A stretch of DNA of 64,000 nt, from assembly GCF_024170005.1 (NCBI RefSeq), contig NZ_JALJXJ010000016.1, positions 124,001-188,000 on the forward strand, read 5' to 3'. Shown here piece after piece: positions 33,585 to 41,914 of this stretch. The translations under genes were made by a program, and so were the position numbers. The notes under the pieces were generated by a model. It saw nothing but the letters and a program-made list of their open reading frames with translations, searched no databases and was not told the DNA's origin. Numbering within the stretch: the stretch's first letter is position 1; each line of letters opens with the position of its first letter. Source of the DNA: Azospirillum lipoferum (GTDB lineage: Bacteria > Pseudomonadota > Alphaproteobacteria > Azospirillales > Azospirillaceae).

Positions 33585-34673
33585 TCAACCGTGCCCGGCA
33601 CGGTGAAAGGCTGCCGGCCAGTCCATCGGATCAATGGACAGGATGCAGGAAACCCGATCGAGAAGCGCATTTGCCTTTTCCGCCTGGATGCGCCTGGCAT
33701 CCGTCCATGTCCCGTCGGCACCGGCGCCGGCACGGTGCGCCCAGCGTTCAGGCAGGAAGTCACTAAGCACGATCAGACACCAGCGCAAGCCGAAAAAACC
33801 TATTTGGGAAGCCAGCCGGACGGCAAAACCAGGATCATTGCCGTAGACCGTTCCAGCGGCCTTCAGAAAACGGCTCCGCGTGGCGGCGGACAGCCGCATC
33901 CCGGGATGCCAGAGCGTGTCGGCTACCAGTTTCACCGGGTCGTCCCATCCAAAATATTCAAAATCGATGAAGACGATGCTGCCATCTGCCCGGGACAGCG
34001 CGTTGTGCAGTCCGAAATCGGACGGCGACAGGGTCAGGTTCCGACGGGCTGTCGGCGTCTGCACGTCGATCCGCGCCAGATCATAGAGTCGGGACAGCCG
34101 ATCGCGCAGCCGGCCCGCAGCCGGGTCGAAACGCTCGTCCAGCAGGCGGGCAAGGTCGCCGTTTTCCGGCTCCTCCGCCACCATGGCCAAGCGTATGCGC
34201 CGGCCTTCGATCTGGCGCAGCAACTCCGCAGCGGAGGGGCAGGCCTCGACCGCCTGCGGCAGCCCGGCGGCATCGGGCGCGTGGCGCAGGCCGTGCAAGT
34301 GCTTTAGGAAGCCGATCATGGCGTCGCATCCCTCGCCCTCCGGCGGCGGGGGACCGTCCACCCATTCCAGCAGAGCGGCGCCCGCCTCCGGATCCGCGCC
34401 AAGCAGCCGGGGCACCGGCGCTCCGTGCCTGTGCAGGAAGCCCAGGCCCGCCCGTTCATGAGCAAGCCGATCCCGGCCATCGGCGCCGCGCGGCGGATAG
34501 AGCTTGAGGGCGCGGACACCGTCCTCCGTCTCCACCCGGTACAGTCGGCTGTTGCCACCGTGGCCGGCCTGGCGAAGGCTTTGCACCGGAGAACCGGCCA
34601 AGCTCGCGGCGACCTGCGCGAGCCCGGGAGCATCAGCTCCGGACGGGGGGTGCGAGCAGGGTGTCGGCGACAT
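33585..34673 (-). CDS. Aminoglycoside phosphotransferase-like kinase
   Basis: About 362 residues with a choline/aminoglycoside kinase fold: AGHGGNSRLYRVETEDGVRA, ALKLYPP (ATP-binding Lys), RLAHERAGLGFLHRHGAPVP, the Brenner-like motif SPSDFGLHNAL, and IVFIDFEYFGWDDP with the DFE metal ligand. The His of the classic HxDxxxxN is not present at the usual place. It probably phosphorylates a small sugar or alcohol. The start at 34673 overlaps the HAD gene end by about 40 bases and is not certain. Confidence 0.75.
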   Translation of the reverse strand: MSPTPCSHPPSGADAPGLAQVAASLAGSPVQSLRQAGHGGNSRLYRVETEDGVRALKLYPPRGADGRDRLAHERAGLGFLHRHGAPVPRLLGADPEAGAALLEWVDGPPPPEGEGCDAMIGFLKHLHGLRHAPDAAGLPQAVEACPSAAELLRQIEGRRIRLAMVAEEPENGDLARLLDERFDPAAGRLRDRLSRLYDLARIDVQTPTARRNLTLSPSDFGLHNALSRADGSIVFIDFEYFGWDDPVKLVADTLWHPGMRLSAATRSRFLKAAGTVYGNDPGFAVRLASQIGFFGLRWCLIVLSDFLPERWAHRAGAGADGTWTDARRIQAEKANALLDRVSCILSIDPMDWPAAFHRAGHG

Positions 34674-35313
34674 CGGACCAGGACCGGTAGGAATGGAAGG
34701 GACCGGAGGGCAATCGGCCGGAGCCATGAAGCAGGAGATGGCGCCCGACCCGCTCCGGGAAAGACGGTTCGCGAAACACCTCCTCCAGATCATCGACGAA
34801 ATCGCTGCAGCCGAGCGCCGCGAGACGGGCGATCTTCTCACCGCGGGTCGCTTCGAAATGAATGTCCTGCGGGGCGATCCCGCCGGGGCCGTCCCCGGTC
34901 AGGCCGTGGCGCCGCATCCAAGTCCGCGCCGCATCGCGCAGATTGACGCCATGGGGATCGGCGGCGGCGGTTTCCGTCTTGTGGCTGACCACGACGATGC
35001 CGAAGCCGGCCTTCCGGCAGCGCGCCAGGAATTCCAGGATGCCGGGGGCCGGCTCGGCGTCAGCGATGCCGGGGCCGTAGACCTGTGCCTGCAGGCGGCA
35101 CCATTTGGTGTCACCGTCGTTCTGCGCCCGGATATGGTCGCGGACCTGCTGCTTGCCGCCGGAAAAACCGGGGGGAAGCAGTCCCATGGCATGGCCGACC
35201 CGGATGAAGACGCGGTCGTAGAGAACGATGGTGTTGTCGAAATCGAGACCGATCAGCCGCTTTCCGGGACATGTTCCCGGAACGGCCGCGTCGTTCGAGC
35301 CCGTTCCGGTCAT
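34633..35313 (-). CDS. HAD-superfamily phosphatase-like protein
   Basis: 226 residues. Motif I is LIGLDFDNTIVLYD (D-x-D-N-T), motif II is IVVVSHKTE, a Lys lies in RGEKIARLAAL, and motif IV is DFVDDLEEVF. These residues support a HAD phosphotransfer fold. In an operon with a GmhA-like isomerase and a heptose-type kinase it may serve the step done by GmhB (removal of a 7-phosphate), but its sequence is not of the usual GmhB type. ATGA overlap with the isomerase gene. Confidence 0.77.
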   Translation of the reverse strand: MTGTGSNDAAVPGTCPGKRLIGLDFDNTIVLYDRVFIRVGHAMGLLPPGFSGGKQQVRDHIRAQNDGDTKWCRLQAQVYGPGIADAEPAPGILEFLARCRKAGFGIVVVSHKTETAAADPHGVNLRDAARTWMRRHGLTGDGPGGIAPQDIHFEATRGEKIARLAALGCSDFVDDLEEVFREPSFPERVGRHLLLHGSGRLPSGPFHSYRSWSDVADTLLAPPVRS

Positions 35314-35918
35314 CCGGCGGCTCCCGGTCCGGCCGGCCCGTCTTTCGGCGTCCAGCCCATGGCGAGGTCGAGCAGGGCATGGCACAGAGCCAGATGCGAG
35401 ACCTCGACGAAGCCGTAAGATGTCGACGGCACATACAGGTTGACGTCGCCGGCACGGCGTAGCGGGTTGCCGGCATCGAAGCCGCTGAGCGTCAGGATCC
35501 CGCAGTCACGCTCCCGCGCGGCAGCCACCGCCTTCAGGATGTTGGGTGACCGGCCAGAGCTGCTGATCGCCACCAGCAGATCGCCCGGGCGGGCATGGAA
35601 ACCGATCTGCGCGGCGAAAACGTTCTCGTAGCCGAGATCGTTGCCGAGGCAGGTCAGCGCGGCCGGGTCGTTGAAGGCCATGGCGCTCATGCCGCCATTC
35701 TTCGAGAAGTCGATGGCGAGATGGCTGGCGATCCCGGCGCTGCCGCCGTTGCCGACGATCATCAGCTTGCCGCCCGCCGCGGTGGCCGAGCGGGCGATGC
35801 CGATCGCCCGGTCGAATGCCGCGCCCAGGGAGAGGACATGCCCGGAAAAATCGGTTGCCTCCGTGGCCGTCTGCAGTGTGCTGAGGACCTCGAAATAGGC
35901 GTTTACGCGCTCCTGCAC
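35310..35918 (-). CDS. gmhA: SIS-domain isomerase, GmhA-like (sedoheptulose 7-phosphate isomerase type)
   Basis: 202 residues, the usual GmhA size. IVGNGGSAGIASHLAIDFSK is the phosphosugar-binding motif, followed by LLVAISSSGRSPNILKAVAA and the C-terminal SHLALCHALLDLAMG. GmhA converts sedoheptulose 7-phosphate to D-glycero-D-manno-heptose 7-phosphate. Translation starts at a GTG 11 bases after the upstream stop. Neighbours (kinase/nucleotidyltransferase upstream, HAD downstream) support a heptose-type activation route. Confidence 0.85.
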   Translation of the reverse strand: MQERVNAYFEVLSTLQTATEATDFSGHVLSLGAAFDRAIGIARSATAAGGKLMIVGNGGSAGIASHLAIDFSKNGGMSAMAFNDPAALTCLGNDLGYENVFAAQIGFHARPGDLLVAISSSGRSPNILKAVAAARERDCGILTLSGFDAGNPLRRAGDVNLYVPSTSYGFVEVSHLALCHALLDLAMGWTPKDGPAGPGAAG

Positions 35919-35928
35919 AATCGCACCC

Positions 35929-37494
35929 TCATTTCAGCAAGGCAGTGACGAACTTGAGCAACGCAGGTTTTTCGATGGCGCTGCGGTGGCCGATGATGTT
36001 GACCTTCATCGCTCCGGCGGCATTCCCGATGAACCCGATGAGCGGCATGGGGCCGCCGGCCGCCACCAGCGGCGCCGTCACGCTCAGGAAGGCATCTCCC
36101 GCCCCCATGGTGTCGATGACCGTGCTGGTGAAGGCGGGAATGCGGTGAAGCCCCTCCGCCTTGTCGAAGGTGACGCAGCCGTGCTTGCCGTGCGTGATGA
36201 TCAGACGCGAACAGTCGATCCGCGACGGCAGAAGCTCGCTGGCGATGTGCATGATGTCGCTGAAGCGGTCCATGACCGCCAGACGGGCCTCCGGCGCGTC
36301 GATGCAGACATAGTCGGCGCGCGGATAGCGGACGATCAGGTTGTAGCCGAGATTCCCGCTGTTGGTCTGCGCGTTCACCGCCAGGAAACGGGCATGTCGG
36401 CTCAGCAGATCGATCAGGCGGGGCGTGATCATGCCATGGCCGAAGTCGGTGACGATGACGAGGTCGTAGTCCCCTGCCGCCGCGATGCGCTCGGCAAGCC
36501 AGTTCTCTTCCTGGCCGGCAACCGGCGTATCGTCCATGTTGTAGACTTCGAACATCTTGCGCATGTACCCGCGCTCCACGAAGCGGGTTTTGCGCGTCGT
36601 GGGCTTGCCCCGGCGCGTCAGCAAATCCAGCCGGACGTTCGGCTTGACGCTGCTGCGGATCAGGTCTTCGTGGCTTTCCAGATCACCGATGCAGGTGACG
36701 ACGTCGACGGAGCGGCACAGCCCGGCGACGTGATTGGCCGCGGCGATGATTCCGCCGGCGAAAAGCTCGCGCTCGCAAAAGCGCGTGACGAGGATATTCT
36801 CCTTGGGTGACTTCGCCATGCCTTCGACATACTGGTAGTCGTCGACGATGGTGTCGCCGACCAGCAGCACCCGAAAATCCCTGACTCGCTCGATCATGTC
36901 GAGGATCTGCGGCAGCGTCTGGTTCTGGCGCATGTCCGCGAGGTAGCTGTTCAGCTCCGGATTGTAGACGCCGAGATAGCGGTTGATGAGGCTGGACGAA
37001 CTGAAGGTGATGTCGTCGGTGAAGACGAGACGCCCGCCGTGGGATTCCACCGCCTTGCGTTCCCGGACGATGCCGCCGGTCACATCCTCGGCGGCGTTCG
37101 CGTAGTCCGATCCCTTCACATAGACATCGGGACGGAGCATGGCCAGGATGGGTTCGGCCGTCGGCTCCTCGTTGACGGCGACCCAGTCCACCTGCTCCAG
37201 CGCCGCCAGCATCTGGGCACGGAGGCTCTGGGTGAAGACCGGACGCCCCGGCCCCTTGTTCACATGGCGGTCAGCGGTGATGGTGACGATCAGCATGTCG
37301 CCGTGCTGGCGCGCCTCTTCCAGATGACGCACGTGCCCCAGATGCAGCAGATCGAAGACGCCATGGGCAAGCACCACCTTCCGGCCGGCGGCCCGGGCTT
37401 TTTCGGCGATGTGGGCAAGGTCCGGCAGAAGGCATATCTTGTCGCGTGTGGCGCGCCGGTCGGCTCCGCTTGGCGGCAGGGTATCGGCGGTCAT
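35929..37494 (-). CDS. HldE-like bifunctional nucleotidyltransferase-kinase with reversed domain order
   Basis: 521 residues. The N-terminal third is a cytidylyltransferase-like domain (VVLAHGVFDLLHLGHVRHLE with the HxGH site, then YVKGSDYAN). From about residue 205 a PfkB/ribokinase-type kinase follows (VLLVGDTIVDDYQYVEGMAK, VIVTDFGHGMI, the end motif DTMGAGDAF with the catalytic Asp). Standard HldE has kinase first and nucleotidyltransferase second. It probably phosphorylates C1 of a heptose 7-phosphate-like sugar and joins it to a nucleotide. It is the first gene of the 16-gene block. Confidence 0.85.
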   Translation of the reverse strand: MTADTLPPSGADRRATRDKICLLPDLAHIAEKARAAGRKVVLAHGVFDLLHLGHVRHLEEARQHGDMLIVTITADRHVNKGPGRPVFTQSLRAQMLAALEQVDWVAVNEEPTAEPILAMLRPDVYVKGSDYANAAEDVTGGIVRERKAVESHGGRLVFTDDITFSSSSLINRYLGVYNPELNSYLADMRQNQTLPQILDMIERVRDFRVLLVGDTIVDDYQYVEGMAKSPKENILVTRFCERELFAGGIIAAANHVAGLCRSVDVVTCIGDLESHEDLIRSSVKPNVRLDLLTRRGKPTTRKTRFVERGYMRKMFEVYNMDDTPVAGQEENWLAERIAAAGDYDLVIVTDFGHGMITPRLIDLLSRHARFLAVNAQTNSGNLGYNLIVRYPRADYVCIDAPEARLAVMDRFSDIMHIASELLPSRIDCSRLIITHGKHGCVTFDKAEGLHRIPAFTSTVIDTMGAGDAFLSVTAPLVAAGGPMPLIGFIGNAAGAMKVNIIGHRSAIEKPALLKFVTALLK

Positions 37495-37751
37495 GCTGGC
37501 AAAATTCTCCGCGTGCGGTCGAAGGGGCTGCCGGGCGTCGATCGAGGCCCGACCTGGCGGCGTCCGGTCACCGGGACGAGCCTGGACCTGAGTGTAGTGA
37601 CTTTCGCCGTGTGCTTGCTAACAATCTGTTAATTCATTGCTTCCCACGATTTCCGGTAGCGTCCGGTCAGGGTGACAGGGCTGTCGGAGAGGCTCCGGGC
37701 CTGAAATTCAGCCGCAGATGAATCTGTTTGGTCCCGCAGAAGGCGGATCCT
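37495..37751. other. Divergent intergenic region between HldE-like and methyltransferase genes
   Basis: It must contain the promoter of the long minus-strand block and that of the plus-strand methyltransferase/radical SAM pair. A small symmetric element TAACA-atc-TGTTA lies at 37619-37631 in the locally AT-rich part and could be an operator; this is only a positional suggestion. Confidence 0.35.
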
Positions 37752-38492
37752 ATGATGCCTGCCGCTATCAAACTGACGATGCCGTTCACCATGGCTTCCT
37801 CCCCTGAGGATCATACGCGCGACCCGGTCAACCAGTCCCTGATCGACCTGCGCGACCGGATCGGGTTCGCCCGGTTGGGCATCATGAACAACCAGGTCTG
37901 GCACGAGGATCCGCGACGCCTCGTGTTCACGCTGGCCCGCTACAAGTTCGTTTCGAAGATGCTGCGGGGCAGAGGGCGGGCAGTGGAGATCGGCTGCGGC
38001 GACGCTTTCGGCTCACGCATCGTCCGCCAGGAGGTGCGCGATCTGCTGGTGGTCGATTACGATCCCCTGTTCATCGCCGACGCCCAGGACCGCATGACCC
38101 CTCCCTGGAACTATGAGGCGCGGGTGCACGACATCCTGGCCGGTCCGGTGGAGGGCAGCTTCGATGCCGCCTACAGCCTCGATGTGCTGGAGCATATCCC
38201 GGAGAGCGCCGAGGATCGGTTCATCGCCAATGTCACCGCCTCGCTCCAACCGCATGGTGTGCTGATCGTCGGGATGCCTTCCTTGGAATCCCAGGCCCAC
38301 GCCTCCGCCGCCAGCAAGGCCGGCCATATCAATTGCAAATCCGGCGACGCGCTGAAATCGGTGATGGAGCGGCACTTCCACACCGTGTTCATCTTCTCGA
38401 TGAACGATGAGGTCGTGCATACCGGTTTCTATCCGATGGCCCATTACCTTCTGGCCGTCTGCTGTTCGAAGAAGCAGATCGAAGGCGCCTGA
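37752..38492 (+). CDS. Class I SAM methyltransferase
   Basis: 246 residues. AVEIGCGDAFGSRIVRQEV is motif I, LLVVDYDPLFIADAQDRM follows, and FDAAYSLDVLEHIPESAEDR is a textbook post-I/II region. The start at 37752 is one of two adjacent ATGs preceded by AAGG; a later ATG at 37791 is possible. It is followed after 4 bases by a radical SAM gene, so the two act in one pathway. Confidence 0.82.
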   Translation: MMPAAIKLTMPFTMASSPEDHTRDPVNQSLIDLRDRIGFARLGIMNNQVWHEDPRRLVFTLARYKFVSKMLRGRGRAVEIGCGDAFGSRIVRQEVRDLLVVDYDPLFIADAQDRMTPPWNYEARVHDILAGPVEGSFDAAYSLDVLEHIPESAEDRFIANVTASLQPHGVLIVGMPSLESQAHASAASKAGHINCKSGDALKSVMERHFHTVFIFSMNDEVVHTGFYPMAHYLLAVCCSKKQIEGA

Positions 38493-38496
38493 GCCC

Positions 38497-39570
38497 ATGG
38501 CAACCCCGGCACAGCTTTACAGCAACTTGAAGTTCCTGCGCTTCCGCGAACAGCTGGACGCGCTAGCCGGCGGCGGGCTGGCGGCTCCCGTGCATATCCG
38601 CATCAAGCCAATCAACCGCTGCAACCACAATTGCTGGTACTGCGCCTACCGGGTGGACAACCTTGCCCTGGGCGAGGAGATGGATGTCGGCGCGACGATC
38701 CCTCTCGACACGATGTTCGGGATCGTCGAAGACATCGTCGATATGAAGGTGCGGGCGGTGACCTTCTCGGGTGGCGGGGAGCCGCTGCTCTACAAGGGAC
38801 TGCCCGAGGTGGTGCGGCGGCTGTCCGCCGGCGGCGTCAAGATCGCGACGCTGACCAACGGCGCGAACCTGAAGGGGGCCATGGCCGATGCCTTCGCGAC
38901 CCACGGCGCCTGGGTGCGCGTGTCACTCGACGGCTGGGACGACGAAAGCTACGCCGAAGCCAGGGGCGCGCGTCCCGACGCCTTCACCCGGTTGATGGGC
39001 AATCTGGAGGCCTTCGCCGCCCGCGGGTCGCGATGCGTGTTGGGGATCAGCTTCATCGTGAGCGAGCGCAACGCGCTGCATCTCGCTTCAGTCTGCGCCC
39101 GTTTGCGGGACGCCGGGGTCAACCACGTCAAGATCAGCGGCGCCGTGGTGTCCAACGACAGAGACGAGAACAACGCCTACCACCGGCGGATTCACCTCGC
39201 CGTCTCTAGCCAGATCGAGCAGGCCAGGCGGCTGGAAACCGCCGATTTCCGTATCGTGGACCATTATCACGAGCTTGAGGACCGGTTCGAGAAGGGCTAC
39301 GGGACCTGTCCGTTCCTGCAGTTCCTGACGGTCATCGGCGCTGACGGCGGCGTCTACACATGCCAGGACAAAGCCTATACCAGCGGTGGACGGCTGGGCT
39401 TCCTGAACGGCCGCCGGTTCAGGGACTTCTGGTTCTCAGAGGAGAACCGGCAGCGGCTGCAGGCCATCGACCCGTCCAGCCAATGCCGGCACCATTGCGT
39501 CGCCCATCGGAAGAACTTGGTTCTCCACGATTACTTGTCCCTCGACACGCGGCACGCCGAATTCGTTTAA
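38497..39570 (+). CDS. Radical SAM protein with SPASM/twitch-like C-terminus
   Basis: 357 residues. The 4Fe-4S motif CNHNCWYC (C-x3-C-x2-C) lies in IRIKPINRCNHNCWYCAYR; AVTFSGGGEPLLYKGLPEVV binds SAM (GGE). The C-terminus has extra cysteines (GYGTCPFLQF, VYTCQDKAY, SSQCRHHCVAH) fit to hold an auxiliary cluster. No short precursor-peptide gene is near, so a carbohydrate or small-molecule substrate is more likely than a peptide. It is convergent with the next radical SAM gene. Confidence 0.87.
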   Translation: MATPAQLYSNLKFLRFREQLDALAGGGLAAPVHIRIKPINRCNHNCWYCAYRVDNLALGEEMDVGATIPLDTMFGIVEDIVDMKVRAVTFSGGGEPLLYKGLPEVVRRLSAGGVKIATLTNGANLKGAMADAFATHGAWVRVSLDGWDDESYAEARGARPDAFTRLMGNLEAFAARGSRCVLGISFIVSERNALHLASVCARLRDAGVNHVKISGAVVSNDRDENNAYHRRIHLAVSSQIEQARRLETADFRIVDHYHELEDRFEKGYGTCPFLQFLTVIGADGGVYTCQDKAYTSGGRLGFLNGRRFRDFWFSEENRQRLQAIDPSSQCRHHCVAHRKNLVLHDYLSLDTRHAEFV

Positions 39571-39589
39571 GGTCTTCGGCCGGCGGCGC

Positions 39590-41164
39590 TCAGCCTTGGC
39601 CGCCGGGCGGCTGTGCGAGGCGGATCAACTGCTCGCGCAGTTCCTGCGGCGTTACCATGGCGCTGCCGGTGCACAACCGGCATTCCGGATCGAGATCCGT
39701 TCCGGAAAGAAGCCTGCGTCGCAGGTCCCGGTAGGCTTCGCCGGCCATGATGCCGTCAATTCCACCATCGTCCTTCAGCGTTCCCATCACCTGTCCACGG
39801 AAGCAGCAGGCATAGGCTTCGCCCTTCGGAGCCAGGAACACATTCGTCCAGGGTGTCGTGCACATCCGGGTCATACCCGGCGGCAAGTCGTCGAGAGCAT
39901 CGCCGCTGAAGGAATATTCCCCTTGGATGCCCTGGCGGCGGAGGTGCGGCCCGCCCCCGGCGGCGGCTTGTGTGTCGTCCCCGTCCGGTCCCTGTCCAAT
40001 CCCTGCCGATGCAGGGAGACCGCGGAAGGCGCGTCGGTAGCCGTCGATGCCATGGGCGAGAAGCCGTCCCTCGATCTCGTCCTCGAAACTGGAACCGATC
40101 AGGATGAGGTCATCCGCCGTCCTCTGCTGCCGGTACAGGTCGAAAGACAGGAGCGGAAGGCCATCAAGGGTGCCGTGGCGTTCGCTGTCGATGAAGCCAG
40201 CGACCATCCGGTCCGGCAGCCGGTTCCGCAAGGCGTGGCCGACGCTTCCCGCACCGTAGATGAAGATCCGTCTTCCGGCGTCCAGGTCGTCCAGGCCGGT
40301 CAGCGTGCGCGTGATGCGCCCGAACTCCTGCCGGCCGTAAAGCGCCAAGGCACGCCGGGCCATGCGTTCCGCGCCGCCGAGAGCGAAGGAGACGCCATGG
40401 CGCAGCGCCAGCCGTCGCGCTTCATGCACCGCCGCGAAGCCTCTGCGGAACACGTCCTCCTCGGCATCGTTCAGATGACGGACCGCATTCGCCCCGACAC
40501 CGTCGATATAGGCGACTTCGACGCAGTTGATGGCCGGCACACTGCTGGATATCGCCGTTGCCACCAAGTCGGGCATCCCCTCGGCAACCCGGTCGGTGAG
40601 CACCGAGGTCCAGATCAGCTTGGGCATCGGCAATCCGTGCCGCAGGACATGGGCGCGGATCAGATGGGTGTTGTAGAGGATGGTGCGCGCATCGACGGCC
40701 TTGCGCACCTGCTTCAGCAGCGGGATGTCGATCGTGTCGATGCTGATCTGGACTTCCTGGAATCGGCTGACAGCGGCGACTTCCGCCGGCGTCATCACCT
40801 TGGAGAAGTTGGAAACCAGATTGAGGATGAAGCCCTGGTCGAAAAGCGGCTCCACGGCCTTTTCCCAGCCGTCGACCAGCATGGTTTCGCCGTAATAGCC
40901 GATGCTAATCCGGGAAACCCGCTTCTCCAGCGCATAGGCGATGATCCGCTCGATCTGCTCCTTGGGCGTTTCCGCGTGGAAATCATCGGGATGCGTGCCC
41001 TGCGGACAATAGACGCATCGCAGGTTGCAGCGATTGGTGAAGGAGAAGGCGATGTGGGACAGGCCCGCCGCGGGCATGTCCCACAGGGCCGCATCGGAGG
41101 GGCCGGCATCCGCGGGAATGCAAGCCGCACCGCCGGAAACGGGCGTCGTTTCAATGCCGCTCAT
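39590..41164 (-). CDS. Radical SAM/SPASM protein with inserted Rossmann module
   Basis: 524 residues. Core cluster motif CNLRCVYC near residue 46, with RISIGYYGETMLVDGWEKAV and VQISIDTID in the SAM barrel. At residues about 315-405 a dinucleotide-fold module appears (RRIFIYGAGSVGHALRNRLP, VAGFIDSERHGTLDGLPLLS, LILIGSSFEDEIEGRLL). A SPASM-like tail then follows: MCTTPWTNVFLAPKGEAYAC, CFRGQVMGTL, DPECRLCTGS. The insertion between core and SPASM is unusual. The ATG overlaps the dioxygenase stop (ATGA, 41161-41164). The substrate is unknown. Confidence 0.82.
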   Translation of the reverse strand: MSGIETTPVSGGAACIPADAGPSDAALWDMPAAGLSHIAFSFTNRCNLRCVYCPQGTHPDDFHAETPKEQIERIIAYALEKRVSRISIGYYGETMLVDGWEKAVEPLFDQGFILNLVSNFSKVMTPAEVAAVSRFQEVQISIDTIDIPLLKQVRKAVDARTILYNTHLIRAHVLRHGLPMPKLIWTSVLTDRVAEGMPDLVATAISSSVPAINCVEVAYIDGVGANAVRHLNDAEEDVFRRGFAAVHEARRLALRHGVSFALGGAERMARRALALYGRQEFGRITRTLTGLDDLDAGRRIFIYGAGSVGHALRNRLPDRMVAGFIDSERHGTLDGLPLLSFDLYRQQRTADDLILIGSSFEDEIEGRLLAHGIDGYRRAFRGLPASAGIGQGPDGDDTQAAAGGGPHLRRQGIQGEYSFSGDALDDLPPGMTRMCTTPWTNVFLAPKGEAYACCFRGQVMGTLKDDGGIDGIMAGEAYRDLRRRLLSGTDLDPECRLCTGSAMVTPQELREQLIRLAQPPGGQG

Positions 41165-41883
41165 GCCACCCTCCCGGAGCCGGCCCCGCCGGGCGGCACC
41201 ACAGTCCAGCTCTGGCAATCCAGGTAATGTTTCGTGGAGCGCGCCGTCTCCCCGAAGAAGCGCAGGTCGATGCTGAGGCGCGGGCGCGATGAGCGGTTCG
41301 GCATGGATTCGTGGATGATCCAGCGGTTCAGCAGCAGGATGTCGCCCGGATGCATGGGCTGGCATTCGATCCGGCGCAGCCCGTCGGTCGGGACAGGTTT
41401 CAGCCAGACGTCACGGGACAGGTCGTCCAGCAATTCCGGAAACTCCTGGCTTCCTTCGAACATCGTGACCCCGCCGCAGGCGTCGTCGATCGGCACGAAG
41501 GGGATCCACACGGTCAGGAAATCGGACATGTGCCGGTTGTAGCTGACATCCTGGTGAGCCGGGACGGCGGCCAGCGGATTGCCCGGCTCGATGAAGCGGG
41601 CTGTCGGAGGCATATGCATGAAGAGAGCCTGCGTGCCCAGTGCATCCCGCAGGATAGCCTGCAAGCTTTCCTGGCGCGGCAGCTCCCACAGCCGTGGCGA
41701 CAGCCGGACATCCAAGGGGAAATGGCCGGAGCGGGTATGTTCTTCCACCTCTGCCGATCCGGACCGGCGGAAGGCTTCCAGCGACTCCTCCAGAAACAGT
41801 CCGACGTCCCGCACGACCGCCGGATCGAGTGCCTGCCGGATGATCTGATATCCGTCGCGATGGAAGCTGGCGGTCAGGCTCAT
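41161..41883 (-). CDS. Phytanoyl-CoA dioxygenase-like Fe(II)/2OG oxygenase
   Basis: 240 residues. AAVPAHQDVSYNRHMSDFLT carries H-x-D, ACGGVTMFEGSQEFPELL is the PhyH middle block, and NRWIIHESMPNRSSRPRLSI carries the distal His and Arg. FHRDGYQIIRQALDP is a typical N-terminus. The ATG at 41883 has GGTGA upstream; an earlier ATG at 41925 would overlap the preceding gene. It lies between two radical SAM genes, so three oxidative or radical steps may act on one compound. Confidence 0.82.
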   Translation of the reverse strand: MSLTASFHRDGYQIIRQALDPAVVRDVGLFLEESLEAFRRSGSAEVEEHTRSGHFPLDVRLSPRLWELPRQESLQAILRDALGTQALFMHMPPTARFIEPGNPLAAVPAHQDVSYNRHMSDFLTVWIPFVPIDDACGGVTMFEGSQEFPELLDDLSRDVWLKPVPTDGLRRIECQPMHPGDILLLNRWIIHESMPNRSSRPRLSIDLRFFGETARSTKHYLDCQSWTVVPPGGAGSGRVA

Positions 41884-41914
41884 GCTGTCGTCACCGGGGC
41901 TGTGAAGGGTTGTG

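Noticed and set aside
39596-41227. A 543-residue plus-strand frame opposite a radical SAM gene
   Set aside because: It lacks family motifs, while the minus strand has intact cluster motifs and an ATGA link to its neighbour.
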